Assembly (NCBI RefSeq): GCF_010120715.1
Contig: NZ_CP047591.1
Span: forward strand, 2,232,001-2,296,000
Length of the DNA stretch: 64,000 nt
DNA from: Aminipila terrae
Lineage (GTDB): Bacteria; Bacillota; Clostridia; Peptostreptococcales; Anaerovoracaceae
Reading direction: 5' to 3'
Shown: piece by piece, positions 1-9,626 of the stretch
How the letters are laid out: each line of letters opens with the position of its first letter
How positions within the stretch are numbered: position 1 is the stretch's first letter
Translations under genes and position numbers: made by a program
Notes under the pieces: model-generated
Seen by the model: the letters and a program-made list of their open reading frames with translations, nothing else
Databases searched by the model: none
Told to the model about the DNA's origin: nothing

Positions 1-1
1 A

Positions 2-1273
2 ATTGATGCTGTTGGCAGAAAAAGAGGAGCTGGAATTGGCGGAGGCCATGATGAAAGAGAACAGACTCTGAACCAGTTGCTGGTAGAAATGGACGGATTT
101 GGAGAAAATACTGGAATCATTATTCTGGCGGCAACTAACAGACCTGATATCCTTGATCCAGCCCTGCTTCGACCAGGAAGGTTTGACAGGCAGGTTGTTA
201 TCGGCGTTCCTGATATAAAGGGAAGAGAAGCTATATTTGAAGTTCATTCCAGAAATAAGCCTCTGGATGAATCCGTTAATCCAAAAGTACTGGCCAGAAG
301 AACACCGGGTTTTACTCCTGCGGATATCGAAAATCTGCTAAATGAAGCAGCATTACTGGCAGCAAGGAGAAATGGAAGAAAAATCCGTATGGATGAAATT
401 GAAGAGGCTATTACAAAGGTTATTGCCGGACCGGAAAAGAAGAGCAGGGTTATTAATGAGAATGAAAGAAGGCTTACTGCGTATCATGAAGCAGGGCATG
501 CTATTGTAGCAAGAGCACTGCCTAAGACAGATCCGGTTCATCAGATTACCATTATCCCAAGAGGACGGGCTGGTGGATTTACCATGATTCTGCCTAAAGA
601 AGACCGATCCTATGGCACAAAGATAACTATGAGAGAACAGATTATTCATCTCCTTGGTGGGCGTGTTGCTGAAAAACTGACACTGGATGATATAAGTACA
701 GGTGCCAGCAATGATATCATGAGAGCAACTGAAATTGCCAGGGATATGGTAACCAAATATGGATTTAGTGAAAAACTGGGACCTATTAACTATAGTTCCA
801 CTGACGAAGTATTTTTGGGAAATGACTATCAGACCAGAAAAAATTATTCGGAAGAAATCGCCAGAGAAATTGATGATGAAATCCGAAAAATTATTGAGGA
901 TGCTTTTGAAGAGGCCGAACGGATTTTGACAGAAAACATGGATAAACTTCATGTGGTAGCAAAAACTTTACTTGAAATTGAAACACTGGATGGAGAACAG
1001 TTCGAAGCACTTTACACAGGGAAATTCACATCTGAAGAATTGTTAAATCATGTAAGGGAAAGAGAAGAAGTAAAGAAGCAGGCAAATGCAGAGGAAGCTG
1101 CTGAAACAGAAAGACTGCTGAAGGAAGCTGAAGACAGAGAAAAAGCTTTACTTGAAGCATTTGATACAGACTATATGAATGATGATGTATCTGAGGAAGA
1201 ATCACTATCCAAATCTGAAACAGATAAGGACAAAGAAAAAGATGATCAATCCGATGACGAAGAAAAGAAATAG
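2..1273 (+). CDS. ftsH: ATP-dependent zinc metalloprotease FtsH (3' part)
   Basis: Membrane-anchored AAA protease that degrades misfolded membrane and regulatory proteins. The window opens inside the gene: the frame is open from base 2, just after the Walker B region (IDAVGRKRG). Visible are the second region of homology (ATNRPDILDPALLRPGRFDR), the AAA lid, and the zinc-protease motif HEAGH at about 484-500, followed by the M41 peptidase domain. The last 70 or so residues are a charged Glu/Asp/Lys tail, typical of Firmicute FtsH. The N-terminal membrane part and Walker A lie upstream of the window. A regulator follows after 15 bases. Confidence 0.97.
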   Translation: MDAVGRKRGAGIGGGHDEREQTLNQLLVEMDGFGENTGIIILAATNRPDILDPALLRPGRFDRQVVIGVPDIKGREAIFEVHSRNKPLDESVNPKVLARRTPGFTPADIENLLNEAALLAARRNGRKIRMDEIEEAITKVIAGPEKKSRVINENERRLTAYHEAGHAIVARALPKTDPVHQITIIPRGRAGGFTMILPKEDRSYGTKITMREQIIHLLGGRVAEKLTLDDISTGASNDIMRATEIARDMVTKYGFSEKLGPINYSSTDEVFLGNDYQTRKNYSEEIAREIDDEIRKIIEDAFEEAERILTENMDKLHVVAKTLLEIETLDGEQFEALYTGKFTSEELLNHVREREEVKKQANAEEAAETERLLKEAEDREKALLEAFDTDYMNDDVSEEESLSKSETDKDKEKDDQSDDEEKK

Positions 1274-1288
1274 GTATAGGTAAATATT

Positions 1289-2866
1289 ATGAAGGTTACA
1301 GTAAAAGATTGTCTTGCCTTAGAAATCTTTAAAAATGCAAGAATAGTAGCAGGAACCAAGAAAATTGAGGGCAGAGTAAGAACTGTTTCGGTTTTGGAAA
1401 CAACTGAAATCGATGAAGTCAGAAGTTATTTTGCCCATGACAGTGAAATGGTTCTGTCTGGATTTTTCAATTCAAAAGCTGATGAGAACAAGCAGATTGA
1501 AATAATCAGAACTCTGTCAGAAGCAGGAACAGCAGCATTAGTGTTGTTTTATGTTGAATCACCTGAACTTGACCTGAAGAAGGAAGTGCTTGCTACTGCT
1601 GACAGAGTGGGTCTTCCTATTATAGTAATGCCAAATGATAAAGATATCCGATATGCAGACGTTATAAAACAGGTGATGGAAGATATTCTGTATGGAGATA
1701 ATTTTGGAAACAGACTTATCAGTAATACTATTTTCCACTTGCTGAATTTTGAAAAACACAGCAACTTCCAGTCTGCAGTAAGAGAAGCTGCAATTAATAA
1801 CGATTTTCAGCTAATTTTATTAAGCGAGGATTTTAATCCGATTCTGTCTATAGAAACAAGACATAAAGCTACCATACAGGACGCAATTAACCTGGGCAGG
1901 GAAAGAGATGTTGAGAGATCTGCCGTATATACCATGATAGATGTAAATGGTGTCCTGACTTACTGGGGACCAGTTATGATTAACGGCGAAAAATACTTTA
2001 TGTTTATTGTAGATAATGAAGATTCTTATTCTGCAGGAGAGATTACAAAGTTAGCAGAAATCATTGAACTGGCTATGGGTATGTGGAAATATACCCCGGA
2101 GAGAGATGCCCGGGCAGAATTCATAAAAGCATTACGACGTGGAAACAAGAGCCTTGCTTATACTCTTAAGGAGGAAGCAGGCATAGACAGCGAGGATATA
2201 TTAAGTGTTTTCTTTGCAAGAGGTATAGAAAACGAAGAAGGCTACAGAGTCCTGCTCAATTTTGAAAAAGAAGAAGAGTTAGGAATCATGAAGATTACCG
2301 AAGGTGAAGAAACTTACGGCATGATTTTAAACAGAAAAGTACAGGCCGAAGATGCAAAATCCGTGAAAAGAGCTTGCTGTATCAGTTTATTTAATAAGCT
2401 AAAAGAAGAAAAAACCGTGAGAATTTTTCATGTAACAGGATTAGACGGCATTGAAGGTGCAGCAGATGCATATCGGCTGATTAGTGAATCATGGGGATTT
2501 GTTCAAAACGTATTCCCATACAAGAGAGTATTTACCAAGTATGAACTTGCACTGGTAAGCAATTGCATTAATATACAGCTTCAGGGAGGATACGTTAAAA
2601 AGAATTATATTGAGCTACTGGAACCTTTTAAAGAAGCAAAGGAAAATAAGGGCAGGCAATTATTAGAAACACTGGAGACCTTTGTACTTGATGCGGGTAT
2701 GAACAGTGCTAAAACCTCAGAGTTTATGGGCATACATACCAATACAGTTCAGTATAGACTGAAGAAAATCAATGAAGTTCTTGATGTAGAAATAACAGGC
2801 AACCGTGTAATACCTGGGCTGACCATCGCATTAGCCCTGAAGAGACTGGAACGGGTTGTCCATTAG
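1289..2866 (+). CDS. PucR-family transcriptional regulator
   Basis: 525 residues with the PucR layout: an N-terminal PucR ligand-type domain (about 1-125, including the DSEMVLSGFF and ALVLFYVE strands), a middle GGDEF-like region, and a C-terminal PucR helix-turn-helix (about 455-520, with AKTSEFMGIHTNTVQYRLKK). Family members sense small metabolites and regulate purine, amino-acid or polyamine catabolism; the effector here cannot be read from sequence. It starts 15 bases after ftsH with only a weak AGG-type binding site, so it may be co-transcribed. The downstream GDPD gene begins 20 bases after its stop. Confidence 0.85.
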   Translation: MKVTVKDCLALEIFKNARIVAGTKKIEGRVRTVSVLETTEIDEVRSYFAHDSEMVLSGFFNSKADENKQIEIIRTLSEAGTAALVLFYVESPELDLKKEVLATADRVGLPIIVMPNDKDIRYADVIKQVMEDILYGDNFGNRLISNTIFHLLNFEKHSNFQSAVREAAINNDFQLILLSEDFNPILSIETRHKATIQDAINLGRERDVERSAVYTMIDVNGVLTYWGPVMINGEKYFMFIVDNEDSYSAGEITKLAEIIELAMGMWKYTPERDARAEFIKALRRGNKSLAYTLKEEAGIDSEDILSVFFARGIENEEGYRVLLNFEKEEELGIMKITEGEETYGMILNRKVQAEDAKSVKRACCISLFNKLKEEKTVRIFHVTGLDGIEGAADAYRLISESWGFVQNVFPYKRVFTKYELALVSNCINIQLQGGYVKKNYIELLEPFKEAKENKGRQLLETLETFVLDAGMNSAKTSEFMGIHTNTVQYRLKKINEVLDVEITGNRVIPGLTIALALKRLERVVH

Positions 2867-2886
2867 CAGGGAATGAATATAGTAAA

Positions 2887-4617
2887 ATGAACAGTATAGT
2901 TTTAGATGAAATAAGAAAATATTTAACCAGAATTATTGTAGTAGCTGTTGCCGTGGCAATGGCTACTACTTTATCGTTTGGACAGTCTGCTGAAAAGGGC
3001 AAAGCGGAATCTCTAGATAAGGAAAATCACCCCAGAATTTACGAGAAGATGATTGCACATGGGGGCGGAACCGTAGATGGATTTGATACCTCCAGTTCAG
3101 TGGACGCAGTGATGCAGGCAATAAACAATGGCTTTAAAGTAATCGAACTGGATATGGAATTTTCTTCTGATAATAAAATCATTATGCTTCATGACTGGGA
3201 TAGAACAGTCACAACTTATCTGGGCAGGAAATTTGATAATAAACTGACTTTGAATCAATTCAGCAATCAGCTGATATGCGGCAGGTTCCAGGCATTGACC
3301 TTTGACAAGCTTACCAAAATACTGGATCAATATCCCCAGGTAAGGATTGTAACAGATACTAAAGAAGATAATATAAAGCTGCTTACAGCGATTTCGGAAA
3401 AATATCCGGATTATGTAAATCGCATGATTCCTCAGATTTATGACTACAGCCAGTTTCAAGCAGTGTCTTCTCTTGGATATAAGGATATTATATTTACATT
3501 ATATATGCAGGATAAAATTGATTACAGTAAACTTTTAGATTTTGTAAAAAAGAATAATATTTATGCAGTTACCATTGGAAAAGATTATTGGGTAAAGGGA
3601 CTCCCTGAAAAACTGTCAAAAGATGGTATTATAGTTTACACACATCCTGTTGATACAGTGGAAGAGGCCCGGGAACAATTTGTAAAGGGAGCATATGGAA
3701 TATATTCCAGCGTTTTGACACCTTCTGAAATTGAGGGATACGGGGCAGAATATTATTTGATGCAGGCAAATGGGACTGGAAGGAAAGTAAAACTTACAGA
3801 TGCAATACTGCTGCAAAATGCAGTCCGGGCGGTAAAAGTTCATGGAAACCTGAGCCATATGGCTTTTAGTTATAAACTTGATGGAAAAAATCTTGAAGAC
3901 AGACTGGCAGAAATCAAGGATTCATCTTCAGAACCACATGACCTCACAATAGAACTTTGGGATGCATCAAACAAGTCCGGTCAGGAAGCCTCCCTGCCAA
4001 TATATACAATGGAATATACACTTACAAAAAATAGTGGGCAGGTTAGAATTCTGGACAAGAAATATGATTACAGATTAAAGGTTTTGAAAAAGTACCCAGA
4101 CTTCATGGCGGTAATGTCCCAGGCTGATAAAAATAAGTATTTCCAGGATGCAATTAAAATTCTGTCAGAGTCCTTTATAGCCAAATCCGGTAACTACTAT
4201 TTCTATAATAATGGAGTAAGCGGAAGCTATACCGTAGGAGATGAACTGATATCTCCGCAGAAATCTATCAGCGGAAATGTAATTGTTCCACTGTCACAAA
4301 CATTAAAACAGCTTGGTGCAGTTAATATTATTATGGATTCAGCAAGATATGTTTACATTGATATGAATGGAGTGAAAACAGTCAGTCAGGTTTACAGCAA
4401 TTATGTGAGAAAAGATGTATTCAATAATAAAATATCCGTACCAATCTCTTTATATCGGGGTAAAACCATGGGAGGCGGGGAAATCATTTCCGCCGCTTCA
4501 AGCAGAGATTTTATAGAACAAAATGGAATTCTTATCATTCTGCCAGAGAATTGTAAGGTTTCTGAAAAGACAGCAGGAGAATTAACAGAATTTGCTGACT
4601 TGCTTTATAAAAACTAA
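2887..4617 (+). CDS. secreted glycerophosphodiester phosphodiesterase-like protein
   Basis: 576 residues. A signal or anchor segment at about 13-33 (IIVVAVAVAMATTLSFG) precedes a GDPD-type TIM barrel. The catalytic signature is present: AHGGG near residue 58, ELDMEF near 85, and LHDWDRT near 100, where His acts in glycerophosphodiester hydrolysis. The barrel ends near 285. The C-terminal 125 residues (VIVPLSQTLKQLGA, VPISLYRG) resemble the copper-amine-oxidase N-terminal-like stalk domain found on clostridial surface proteins. Likely exported and acts on lipid- or teichoic-acid-derived glycerophosphodiesters; the substrate is inferred. It may be read from the ftsH/pucR transcript. Confidence 0.82.
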   Translation: MNSIVLDEIRKYLTRIIVVAVAVAMATTLSFGQSAEKGKAESLDKENHPRIYEKMIAHGGGTVDGFDTSSSVDAVMQAINNGFKVIELDMEFSSDNKIIMLHDWDRTVTTYLGRKFDNKLTLNQFSNQLICGRFQALTFDKLTKILDQYPQVRIVTDTKEDNIKLLTAISEKYPDYVNRMIPQIYDYSQFQAVSSLGYKDIIFTLYMQDKIDYSKLLDFVKKNNIYAVTIGKDYWVKGLPEKLSKDGIIVYTHPVDTVEEAREQFVKGAYGIYSSVLTPSEIEGYGAEYYLMQANGTGRKVKLTDAILLQNAVRAVKVHGNLSHMAFSYKLDGKNLEDRLAEIKDSSSEPHDLTIELWDASNKSGQEASLPIYTMEYTLTKNSGQVRILDKKYDYRLKVLKKYPDFMAVMSQADKNKYFQDAIKILSESFIAKSGNYYFYNNGVSGSYTVGDELISPQKSISGNVIVPLSQTLKQLGAVNIIMDSARYVYIDMNGVKTVSQVYSNYVRKDVFNNKISVPISLYRGKTMGGGEIISAASSRDFIEQNGILIILPENCKVSEKTAGELTEFADLLYKN

Positions 4618-4630
4618 AGCCTATTGCAAA

Positions 4631-4673
4631 AACGCAGAAGATGAGATATATTTATTCTGATGTATACTGCGTT
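4631..4673 (+). terminator. possible terminator after the GDPD gene
   Basis: Inverted repeat AACGCAG (4631-4637) / CTGCGTT (4667-4673) with a long A/T-rich loop, followed by a mixed A/T stretch and not a clean T run. A weak candidate. Confidence 0.4.
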
Positions 4674-4718
4674 ACTATTTATAAAAAAGCCTACTTTTAT
4701 TGTTAGGAGGAAGTATAT

Positions 4719-6258
4719 ATGAATAAGCTTGATGAACTTTTACAGTTCAAAGCAGAAATCGCTATGGGCGGGGGACAGAAAAAAATAGATACCCAGCACG
4801 CAAGCGGAAAATTGACAGCCAGAGAAAGACTGGATATTTTATTTGATGAAAAAAGTTTTGTGGAAATGGACGTTTTTGTTTCCCATAGATGCCACAATTT
4901 TGATATGGATGGTAAAAAAGCTCCTGGAGATGGCGTAGTAACAGGTTATGGTATGGTAGATGGCAGACTTGTATTTGCTTATGCTCAGGATTTTACTGTG
5001 CTCGGTGGTTCACTGGGAGAATATCATGCAGAAAAGATTGTTAAGGTGCAGAATATGGCCCTTAAAATGGGAGCACCTATTGTTGGCTTAAACGATTCGG
5101 GAGGAGCAAGAATTCAGGAAGGAGTAAATGCACTTTCAGGATTTGGAAAGATTTTTTACAATAATACCATCTCTTCCGGAGTTATTCCCCAGATATCAGT
5201 GATTATGGGGCCTTGCGCGGGGGAGCCGTTTATTCTCCTGCAATTACAGATTTTATTTTTATGGTTGACCAGACAAGCCAGATGTTTATAACCGGGCCTC
5301 AGGTTATTAAAACTGTAACTGGTGAAGACATTACCTCTGAAACTTTAGGGGAGCAATGACTCACAACTCCATCAGCGGTGTTGCTCACTTTATTGGACAA
5401 GATGATACGGAAACTTTGCTGCAGGTTAGGGAACTGCTTTCTTATATGCCATCCAACAACCTGGAAAAAGCACCAGAATATGCAACAGATGATAGCCCTA
5501 ACAGACTGATTCCAGAGTTTAACGATATAATTCCGGAAAATCTCAATAAAGCTTATGACATGTATGAAATCATCGCAAAGCTTGCTGATGAGGGGAAGCT
5601 TTATGATGTTATGCCTCTTTATGCAAAGAATATCATTACCTGTTTCATCAGAATGGACGGTAAGACGGTGGGGGTTATCGCTAATCAGCCTAATGTTGGC
5701 GCAGGATGCCTTGATATCAATGCCTCTGACAAGGCTGCAAGATTCATAAGACGATGCGATGCCTTTAATATTCCGGTTCTTACCATTGAGGACGTACCGG
5801 GCTTCCTGCCGGGAAAAGATCAGGAATTTGGTGGAATTATCAGGCACGGAGCAAAAATGCTTTATGCATACTGTGAAGCTACGGTTCCTAAAATAACCAT
5901 GATATTGAGAAAAGCCTATGGAGGAGCTTATATTGGAATGTGCAATAAAGAATTAGGTTCGGACTTAGTTCTTGCCTGGCCTTCTGCTCAGATTGCTGTA
6001 ATGGGTGCTGCAGGTGCTGCAAATATTGTCTTTAAGAAAGAGATAAAAAGTGCTGAAGACCCTATGGCAAAAAGAGAGGAAAAGATTTCTGAATATGAAG
6101 AAATATTTAATAATCCATATAGAGCCGCCGAGATGGGATATGTTGATGATATTATTGAACCTGCCACAGCAAGGCAGAGAATCATCAGCGGTTTTGACAT
6201 GCTAAGCTCTAAGAGGCAGTCATTACCGGCTAAGAAGCACGGAAATATTCCACTTTAG
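4719..6258 (+). CDS. mmdA: acyl-CoA carboxyltransferase / methylmalonyl-CoA decarboxylase alpha subunit (two frame breaks)
   Basis: Carboxyltransferase of the propionyl-CoA carboxylase beta / methylmalonyl-CoA decarboxylase alpha family, which moves CO2 between an acyl-CoA and carrier biotin. Good AGGAGG site before the ATG at 4719. Family blocks are DTQHASGKLTARERLD, DSGGARIQEG and, later, the KAYGGAYIGM and GAAGAANIVF oxyanion segments. The frame breaks twice: at 5219-5223 (five G, six needed) and at 5348-5351 (four G, five needed). Adding one G at each gives an uninterrupted protein of about 513 residues, the normal family length. The gamma-like and biotin-carrier genes follow directly. 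Substrate (methylmalonyl-, glutaconyl-, propionyl-CoA) cannot be fixed from sequence alone. Confidence 0.88.
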
Positions 6259-6270
6259 GAGGGTAGCTTA

Positions 6271-6468
6271 ATGAAATCATCATTAAATGCAGTGAAAAAT
6301 GATGCTGAACTTGCAGCAGTAATTTCAGCAGCTATTACAGCATATGAACAGGATTCGGGAATTTCACCCAACACTAAACTTGTGGTACGAAGGATTACAA
6401 GAATTGGGGGCGATTCATGGGGAAATGCAGCCATAGCTGAATGCCTGAAAAGTAGAATAGGTTATTAA
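6271..6468 (+). CDS. small gamma/delta-like subunit of a biotin-dependent decarboxylase
   Basis: 65 residues, AGGAGG site, starts 12 bases after mmdA. The sequence VISAAITAYEQ followed by VVRRITRIGGDSW matches the soluble C-terminal segment seen in OadG-type subunits next to clostridial carboxyltransferases, but the usual N-terminal membrane helix is absent. Such subunits help assemble the carboxyltransferase with the membrane decarboxylase. Assignment rests on context plus the short conserved pattern. Confidence 0.6.
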   Translation: MKSSLNAVKNDAELAAVISAAITAYEQDSGISPNTKLVVRRITRIGGDSWGNAAIAECLKSRIGY

Positions 6469-6565
6469 ATATAAAATCTATAAAAATGACTTTGTGATTT
6501 TTAGAGTGTGACCTTTCAGCAATTTGTTGCACAAACTGGACGGGTCATAAAAGGAGATTATAAAA

Positions 6566-6970
6566 ATGAAAAAATATAATATAAAAGTTAATGGAAACAC
6601 CTATGAGGTAGAGGTTGAGGAAGTAGGACAAAATGCTGCACCTGCTGTATCACCAGTGGTGAAACCGGCAGCAGCCCGTGTTTCTAAAGCCACAGCGGCT
6701 CCAAAAACCACTCCGGCTCCAGTTCCAGCTCAAACCCCAGCTCCTATGGCAGCCGGTGCACAGACGATAACTGCACCAATGCCTGGAACAGTGCTGAACG
6801 TTAAAGTGACACCTGGGCAGGAAGTAAAAGCAGGTGATATTCTTGTGATATTAGAAGCGATGAAGATGGAAAATGAGATTTTAGCACCTACAAATGGACT
6901 TATTGACACAATTCAGGTTGCTAAAGGTGCTTCCGTCAAAGCAAATGACGTATTGGTTACCATTAAATAG
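6566..6970 (+). CDS. biotin carboxyl carrier protein (decarboxylase gamma-type)
   Basis: 134 residues. A short N-terminal part (MKKYNIKVNG) leads into an Ala/Pro-rich flexible linker (about 22-65), then a biotinyl domain with the canonical EAMKMENE motif; Lys100 is the expected biotin site. It would shuttle carboxyl groups from the carboxyltransferase at 4719-6258 to a membrane beta subunit, which is not encoded here. AAAGGAG binding site 8 bases before ATG. A 97-base gap before it holds a weak imperfect hairpin only. Confidence 0.92.
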   Translation: MKKYNIKVNGNTYEVEVEEVGQNAAPAVSPVVKPAAARVSKATAAPKTTPAPVPAQTPAPMAAGAQTITAPMPGTVLNVKVTPGQEVKAGDILVILEAMKMENEILAPTNGLIDTIQVAKGASVKANDVLVTIK

Positions 6971-6990
6971 TTTAACTAAGGCAAAAAATA

Positions 6991-7032
6991 AAAACAAGTG
7001 AATCATTTTTGAAGTGCTTCACTTGTTTTTTT
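6991..7032. terminator. bidirectional terminator between convergent genes
   Basis: Stem ACAAGTGAA (6994-7002) / TTCACTTGT (7018-7026) flanked by A-rich and T-rich runs on the two sides. It lies between the biotin carrier (+) and the ferritin-like gene (-), so it can serve both. Confidence 0.85.
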
Positions 7033-7049
7033 CTTATATCAGGGCAAGA

Positions 7050-7457
7050 TTACTCCGGACTGTTGATAAAATTTAACAGTCTTACAGCATGGACATTTTC
7101 GTCTATTCCCGCTCTGAAAAACGCTTCTCTTAAAGTTTCATCGGCAAAATATTCCTGGTGGTCGTGCATGTATTTTCTGAAATCCCCGGTTTCATCGATG
7201 ACACGATCCCGAAGTATGTCAGTATAAGGCATATTCAGGTTACTAGGCGGTATCGGCGGCCGATAAACTTCTCCTGTTAAGTCCTTGTAAATAATTTTAA
7301 AATCATCTGCATGGCTTTGCTCATCTGCAGCCATATCCATAAGCAAATTCATCTGCATTTCATTGGGAGCCATCTTGGCTAACTCCCGGTATAAAGCGGC
7401 ATCTCCCAGTTCAGCCTTTATATAAGTCTGTAATTTTTCTATTAATTTTGAGTCCAA
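7050..7457 (-). CDS. ferritin-like / rubrerythrin-type diiron protein
   Basis: 135 residues, all-helical. Diiron-type ligands are visible: Glu16, Glu46 with His49 (ADEQSHA), Glu89, and Glu120 with His123 (DENVHA). No rubredoxin-like Cys pair, so it is a stand-alone ferritin-like domain. Family members handle iron or peroxide stress in anaerobes, but the exact activity is not deducible. Start is TTG at 7457, supported by an AAAGGAGGGA binding site upstream. It is one of only two minus-strand genes in the window and is divergent from coaX. Confidence 0.8.
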   Translation of the reverse strand: MDSKLIEKLQTYIKAELGDAALYRELAKMAPNEMQMNLLMDMAADEQSHADDFKIIYKDLTGEVYRPPIPPSNLNMPYTDILRDRVIDETGDFRKYMHDHQEYFADETLREAFFRAGIDENVHAVRLLNFINSPE

Positions 7458-7611
7458 AGAAATCCCTCCTTTTTATCTGACCATAAACATATAGTACAAT
7501 ATATGAAGTAAAAGTGTTTTAATGCAAAGCACATTTTTGTGAAAATTTATTGAAATTTTGTATGTTTAAATGTATACTAATCTAGTTAAATTTTTACCAA
7601 AGAAAAGCCGT

Positions 7612-7687
7612 GGTTATCCTGGAGCATGTCAGAACATTATAACCCATGACATTGAAACCTGTGGAAACCGGACTAATTAACCCATGA
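7612..7687 (+). other. candidate structured leader of coaX
   Basis: Interleaved complementary arms: GGTTAT 7612-7617 with ATAACC 7639-7644, and ATGTCA 7626-7631 with TGACAT 7647-7652. The order A-B-A'-B' is that of a pseudoknot. AACCCATGA also occurs twice (7641-7649 and 7679-7687). No known riboswitch class is recognised. Confidence 0.35.
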
Positions 7688-7703
7688 GCAAAGGAGAAAA
7701 ACC

Positions 7704-8498
7704 ATGCTACTAGCATTTGATGTAGGGAACACAAACATAGTTTTAGGTGTATTTAAAGAAGGAAAGTTGATTCAGTACTGGAGGCTGGAAACAGACAACA
7801 ATAAAAGTGCTGATGAATATGGTATGGTAATCAACCAATTATTTACCTATGAAGGGCTTGACACCCAGGAAGTAAAGGATGTAATCATATCAACTGTAGT
7901 TCCTTCCGTACTGTATACGCTACAACACCTGTCCATGAAATATTTTAATAAAAGGGCTATAGTAATTGGCCCGGGAATAAAGACAGGCTTAATAATCAAA
8001 TATGATAATCCAAAACAGGTGGGAGCAGATAGAATAGTAAATGCTGTGGCAGCATATGCTAAGTATGGCGGCCCTCTGGTAGTTATAGATTTTGGAACTG
8101 CTACAACTTTCTGCGCAATAACGGAGAATGCAGAATATTTGGGAGGCACCATAGCACCGGGTGTGAAAATAGCTTCGGATGCACTATTCGAAAAGACAGC
8201 GAAGCTGCCTAAGGTTGAATTGGAAGAGCCTGGACATGTGATATGCAAGAATACCATAGAAAGTATGCAGTCAGGCCTTGTATATGGTCACATGGGAATG
8301 GTTGATTATATTACGAAAAAAATGAAAAGGGAACTAACTGCCATATCCAAAAGCAATAAAGAAGCCACTGTTGTTGCTACAGGAGGTCTTGCCACATTAA
8401 TTGAAAAGGGCATTGACTGCATTGATCATGTAGATAAGATGCTTACTCTTGAAGGACTGCAGTTAATATATGAAAAAAACAAAGGTCATAAAAAATAA
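7704..8498 (+). CDS. coaX: type III pantothenate kinase
   Basis: 264 residues. Phosphorylates pantothenate with ATP, the first step of CoA synthesis. CoaX signature blocks are all present: DVGNTNIVLG at 6-15 (phosphate loop, Asp6), GADRIVNAVAAY at 107-118 (Asp109, pantothenate binding), and VIDFGTATTF at 127-136 (Asp129, catalytic region). ATG preceded by AAAGGAG. In Bacillus coaX also lies just downstream of ftsH and upstream of dusB-lysS, so the order ftsH...coaX-dusB...lysS is an ancestral arrangement. Confidence 0.95.
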   Translation: MLLAFDVGNTNIVLGVFKEGKLIQYWRLETDNNKSADEYGMVINQLFTYEGLDTQEVKDVIISTVVPSVLYTLQHLSMKYFNKRAIVIGPGIKTGLIIKYDNPKQVGADRIVNAVAAYAKYGGPLVVIDFGTATTFCAITENAEYLGGTIAPGVKIASDALFEKTAKLPKVELEEPGHVICKNTIESMQSGLVYGHMGMVDYITKKMKRELTAISKSNKEATVVATGGLATLIEKGIDCIDHVDKMLTLEGLQLIYEKNKGHKK

Positions 8499-8519
8499 TC
8501 CGATATATATGTAATACAG

Positions 8520-8570
8520 AAGCTGTCTTAATGTGGTTTGTAGCAATCATCTTAAGTCAGCTTTCTTTTA
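8520..8570 (+). terminator. terminator after coaX
   Basis: Stem AAGCTGtCTTAA (8520-8531) / TTAAGTCAGCTT (8552-8563) with one mismatch, followed by TTCTTTT. Confidence 0.65.
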
Positions 8571-8586
8571 AATAGAGAGGTAGCAA

Positions 8587-9549
8587 TTGAAAAATATCAT
8601 TATTGGAAAAGTAAAACTGGAAAATCCATTCCTGCTTGCCCCATTGGCAGGAGTAACAGATTCCTCGTTCAGAAGAATCTGCAGGCAGATGGGGGCCGCA
8701 ATGGTATATTCGGAAATGGTCAGCGGTAAAGGACTTTACTATAAAGATAAAAATACAGATGGCCTGTTAAGGACCTATCAAGACGAACTCCCTGTAGCGT
8801 ATCAGATATTTGGATGTGAACCGGATATACTGGCTTATACGGCAAGAACATTAGCAGACAGGCCCAATGCAGTGCTGGATATAAATATGGGGTGTCCCGT
8901 TCCTAAAATTGTAAAAAATGGTGAGGGTTCTGCCCTATTGAAGAACCCAGATTTAATCTATAAGTTGGTGCAGGTTACGGCAGCAGAAGCAAAGAAGCCT
9001 GTAACTGTTAAAATCAGAATTGGATTTGACAGTGATTCCATAAATGCGGTTGAAGTAGCAAGGGCTGCTGAAGCGGCTGGAGCGGCCGCCGTTGCCGTTC
9101 ATGGAAGAACCAGGGAACAGTATTATACAGGAAGAGCGGACTGGTCAATGATTGCAAAAGTCAAACAGGCTGTTCAGATACCTGTTATCGGGAATGGTGA
9201 TATATTTTCAGGAGAAGACGCACTCCGGATGCTCGACCAGACTGGATGTGACATGGTGATGATTGCCCGTGGCGCTCAGGGAAATCCATGGATTTTCAGA
9301 GATGCACTGGCACTCTTCAAGGGGGAGGAAAAGCCGCCTGCTCCCACAGTAGAAGAAAAACTTGCTGTTATCAAAAAACAATGTGAATATGTACTGGCAG
9401 AAAAGGGAGAATATGTGGGTGTACGTGAAATGAGAAAACATATTGCCTGGTACCTCAAAGGCATAAAAGGGTCTGCTCATCTGCGGGCAGAGGTAAACCA
9501 GAAGAAGTCTTTTGAAGAAATAAATGAACTATTAAATCAATTGGTTTAA
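8587..9549 (+). CDS. dusB: tRNA-dihydrouridine synthase (DusB type)
   Basis: 320 residues, FMN-dependent reductase of uridines in the tRNA D-loop. Landmarks: APLAGVTDSSFRR at 18-30, the DINMGCPVPKIVK block with catalytic Cys103, KIRIGFD, VHGRTREQYYTG, IGNGDIF and ARGAQGNPW (FMN phosphate binding). Start is TTG at 8587 behind a GAGAGG site; no ATG in frame fits better. The full TIM barrel and C-terminal helical domain are present. Confidence 0.94.
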   Translation: MKNIIIGKVKLENPFLLAPLAGVTDSSFRRICRQMGAAMVYSEMVSGKGLYYKDKNTDGLLRTYQDELPVAYQIFGCEPDILAYTARTLADRPNAVLDINMGCPVPKIVKNGEGSALLKNPDLIYKLVQVTAAEAKKPVTVKIRIGFDSDSINAVEVARAAEAAGAAAVAVHGRTREQYYTGRADWSMIAKVKQAVQIPVIGNGDIFSGEDALRMLDQTGCDMVMIARGAQGNPWIFRDALALFKGEEKPPAPTVEEKLAVIKKQCEYVLAEKGEYVGVREMRKHIAWYLKGIKGSAHLRAEVNQKKSFEEINELLNQLV

Positions 9550-9626
9550 TATGGTTATTCTTGACTTTCAGTAGTCTGAAGAGTATAATATTACGATACG
9601 ACAGTAGTCGAAAGGAGAATGGAAAT

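Noticed and set aside
353..952. Long minus-strand open frame inside ftsH
   Set aside because: Antisense shadow of a conserved gene; composition is not protein-like.
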